Assembly: GCF_008831285.2 (NCBI RefSeq)
Contig: NC_045144.1
Location: 18,987,716-19,051,715, forward strand
DNA from: Nymphaea colorata
Lineage: Eukaryota > Streptophyta > Magnoliopsida > Nymphaeales > Nymphaeaceae
Direction: 5' to 3'
DNA: 64,000 nt
Below, one piece after another: positions 60,867 to 64,000 of this stretch. The notes beneath the pieces are model-generated. The model saw only the letters and a program-made list of their open reading frames with translations. It was not told where the DNA came from and did no database searches. The translations under genes and the position numbers were made by a program. Position 1 is the first letter of the stretch. Each line of letters begins with the position of its first letter.

Positions 60867-60873
60867 ATTTATA
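60867..60873 (-). promoter_or_regulatory. TATA box of the TPD1-like gene
   Basis: TATAAAT on the minus strand, 62 bases before the ATG. It predicts a short leader of about 30 bases. Confidence 0.65.
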
Positions 60874-62108
60874 CGTAGATAACAGCAAATGTCATTAAAT
60901 GTTCCATTTATCAATAATTGGAAAGCTTGTAATTCGCAGTATTGCACATTTGGTAGGTGCCATTGTTAACATACAGAGGGATAACTGATCAACACGAGGA
61001 AAGAAATTTTGATGTTGCCATATTCGAGTGCATGTGAATTTATAATGGACAAGATTAAATGTCGATCCTTCTTATATTTCTGCTCAATATTGAGAAATTT
61101 TTTTATGCAGCATATATTAATGTTACATGTCTTTCAGTTTAATTATATTCTTTTCATATGTTTGATGTAAACTAAGAAATATACGTGGCGAAGAAGATGC
61201 AAATTTTGACATGATAACTTGTTTTTATGTTCTAAAGTAAAATCATAAGAGTATCAACAAACCTTCCATCGTGAAAAGCTTCATAAAAATAACCAACACT
61301 CAATTAGTGTCGCTGTTCTGGATGCGTCAGCAGATTATACAAAAGGAGAAAGAGGTCCGAACCTAAAAAGGATATCCATCAAAACAATTGAAATTAAAGA
61401 GGTTCGGACCTAAAAAGGACAGGAAATAACTTGCTGCTCTGTATAGATTCTTTCTTTTATATATATATTGAATAGTGATTTTGACTTTTAATAATCACTC
61501 AGCCATCTAACCCAGGCCGTTCGATTCATCAAGATTAATGGTTAAAAAAAATCAAAGAGAAAAAGTCTTGAGCATTTTCATCATTTAATGTGAGTTCTTA
61601 CCTTTTTTTTCACAACTATCTATCTCCATTACGTGGACCGACCTAGTTAAACTGAGTGACTTTGAATTATTAGAGTTACTATTAACCTATTATATATATA
61701 TATAAACATCAATTGGGCAAATGTCAAGATTGGGAGTACTGAAAGAATTTCTTTGGACTCTAATTAAGCTGTGCCAAAATCAATTTCTCTATGCTTTCTA
61801 CTTGTTTTCTGAGCTCATTTTTTCAAATAATGTATTAGATTCCCCATCCATTTACATGTTCTTGACCCTGTTAATGCTTTCCATAAATATATGTATTTCC
61901 ATGCCTAACAAGTTCAAGGGATCTGACAAAGTAAATTAAAAAAAAAAAACTCGATTGCTTCATTGTTAGAATATAATATTTAATTTTTAATTTAGACTAT
62001 ATTTGGTTTCCTTAGATCCTAAACTCGAGCTGTAGACCTTAAAATTTCATATCCTTCATTTGGAATGAAGACATGTATGATATCATGTGTTTGAAAGACG
62101 CATACAAT
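60874..62108. other. Intergenic, no gene recognised
   Basis: AT-rich. A 20-bp GAGGTCCGAACCTAAAAAGGA-like stretch occurs twice (about 61349 and 61399). A short (AT)n lies at 61691-61703. Confidence 0.4.
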
Positions 62109-62724
<616 letters not shown>

Positions 62725-62743
62725 AGCCTCTATAATGACATAT

Positions 62744-64000
62744 ATAAGGATAACTAATCATTTAGCCAACTCCCTTATAAACTGTTGCTCTCTAAGTTTT
62801 CTAAGAATCTCTAGTATTGGACTAAAATTTCTTGTAATGGAACGCTATAGGTCAATTAAATGGATTGGTCTTTAGAGATCCGCAGTTCCTTGACATTAGA
62901 AAGTTTAGGTAAAATAGCAAAAATAATCCCACCAAATTCTCAACCATGAATGATGAAGTAACATGCCAAAGGATTGATTGATGTTGAATAAAGCTCAAAC
63001 ATCGAAAGCTTGAGCTATTGTGCTCATAAGGCCATGGGGTGGGATGGAGTTTTTAGAGCATTTTGATTCTTCATCAAAAAATTAAATCGTAAAATGAAAA
63101 AATAATCAAACAATTCTATTGTCCATGGCTAATTTATAGACCTCAGAATGTGATGTAAAAAAATATTCAAGTACAAGTTGAGAGCTCAGTATTTAAAATC
63201 CCAACTAATCGGTTGTTGGCCGACTTAGTATTTTCAAATAACTGATCGATTGGTTAGTCAATTAATGAGCTTAGTTGTGGGTCAGGGCACTAACTCTTGA
63301 GCTTATGCATTCTAACGGAGAATATTATGTGTTTGTACGTAGTACTTATTCTTTGCATAAATATATATTTATTTTAGTTTTAGTCAATCGACCCGAACTG
63401 ACCTGGATCGATTATCAGTCTTGATTAATCTTTTAGGGTCCATTTGATTACTTCGAATTTGAGATCTATGGATCTAATATGACATGTTTTTGCTGATGTG
63501 GGAAAAGGTATATAATAACTTTTACTTCTTTGCATTGAGAAAACTTTGGAGATGCTGAATCAACTGTGGGAGCTGCGGATAAGAAAAATGCCAAAAGAAA
63601 AAGTAGAAAATAATTAAAGAAATTTTGAAAAAAAAATGTCTTGACTTTCACGCAGTACTTAAAATGAAGATACCCAATCTTTCTGTTTGAAGCATCTATT
63701 TTTTTTTTTTTCTCTTTTTGGTTTTAATTAAGCAAGTTAGGATTAAGGAGTATAGTAATGATTTACAACATGGTTGCACTCCTAACGATCGAAGGCGCTT
63801 CTGGTAGCCATACTTTGGATGTTAATTTTTTTTCCCCGTAAGATTAACGGGTAAATGTGTTTTATTACAGCTTAGTTAGTTAAAATATGACTTTATATAT
63901 GCAGATAGTTCTTGCACATAAGATCTAGTAATAAAAGTTGCTTTGCTAAGCCATTTTAAGAGCAAATAGATGAAAATTAATCAGATGTAATGGGAAATCA
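62744..64000. repeat. Segmental direct duplication, copy B (open at the window end)
   Basis: Matches 57308-58532 from ATAAGGATAACTAATCATTT to the last base of the window. Copy B has an extra CATGGTTGCACTCCTAACGA-containing stretch of about 26 bases near 63767-63792. The left edge begins just after a short spacer beyond the (GA)n cluster. No gene inside. Confidence 0.93.

Overview
The window is nuclear DNA of a flowering plant. The evidence is plant-only gene families (SAUR, the suberin feruloyl transferase branch of the BAHD family, a TPD1-like secreted protein, an EXA1/GYF-type protein), a plant-type tRNA-His gene, GT-AG introns in AT-rich intergenic DNA, and a caulimovirid (pararetrovirus) fossil. 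I cannot name the species. The very GC-rich SAUR gene and many long (AT)n and (GA)n tracts are notable but not diagnostic.

Layout. 1-1330: a broken endogenous pararetrovirus fragment and a 120-bp-arm inverted repeat. 1560-3077: an intronless SAUR gene with a long leader. 3.1-8.3 kb: AT-rich intergenic DNA with MITE-like pieces and microsatellites. 8360-11300 (-): an omega-hydroxyacid feruloyl transferase gene with a predicted leader intron. 11.4-21.7 kb: repeats, including a SINE-like element, a direct duplication of about 1.1 kb carrying a later hAT-like insertion, tRNA-His, and a CTCGAGCTC-rich element. 21741-29226 (+): a ten-exon amidohydrolase of the MTA/SAH deaminase (TRZ/ATZ) group. 29.2-38.3 kb: intergenic, with a minisatellite, a solo LTR with a matching 5-bp target repeat, and a second copy of the CTCGAGCTC element. 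38824-48955 (+): an eleven-exon gene for a 1679-residue GYF-domain protein of the EXA1 type with an eIF4E-binding motif. 50464-53472 (-): a ten-exon amidohydrolase-2 gene with one GC-AG intron. 56062-56760 (+): a small nuclear-looking protein with a Tudor-like block and an AT-hook. 57308-58532 and 62744-64000: two direct copies of a segment of at least 1.2 kb, the second cut by the window end. 60131-60805 (-): a two-exon TPD1-like secreted protein.

All exon limits were worked out by eye from reading frame, splice signals and remembered family sequence; each multi-exon model stays in frame from start to stop. The genes do not form a cluster or pathway: they are independent plant genes. Two belong to the amidohydrolase superfamily but to distant branches, and nothing suggests they work together. 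I found no sign of a wholly new system. The points most worth a second look are the plant deaminase-like gene, the GC-AG intron, the datable nested insertion, the solo LTR, the inverted repeat beside the pararetrovirus, and the recent 1.2-kb duplication.
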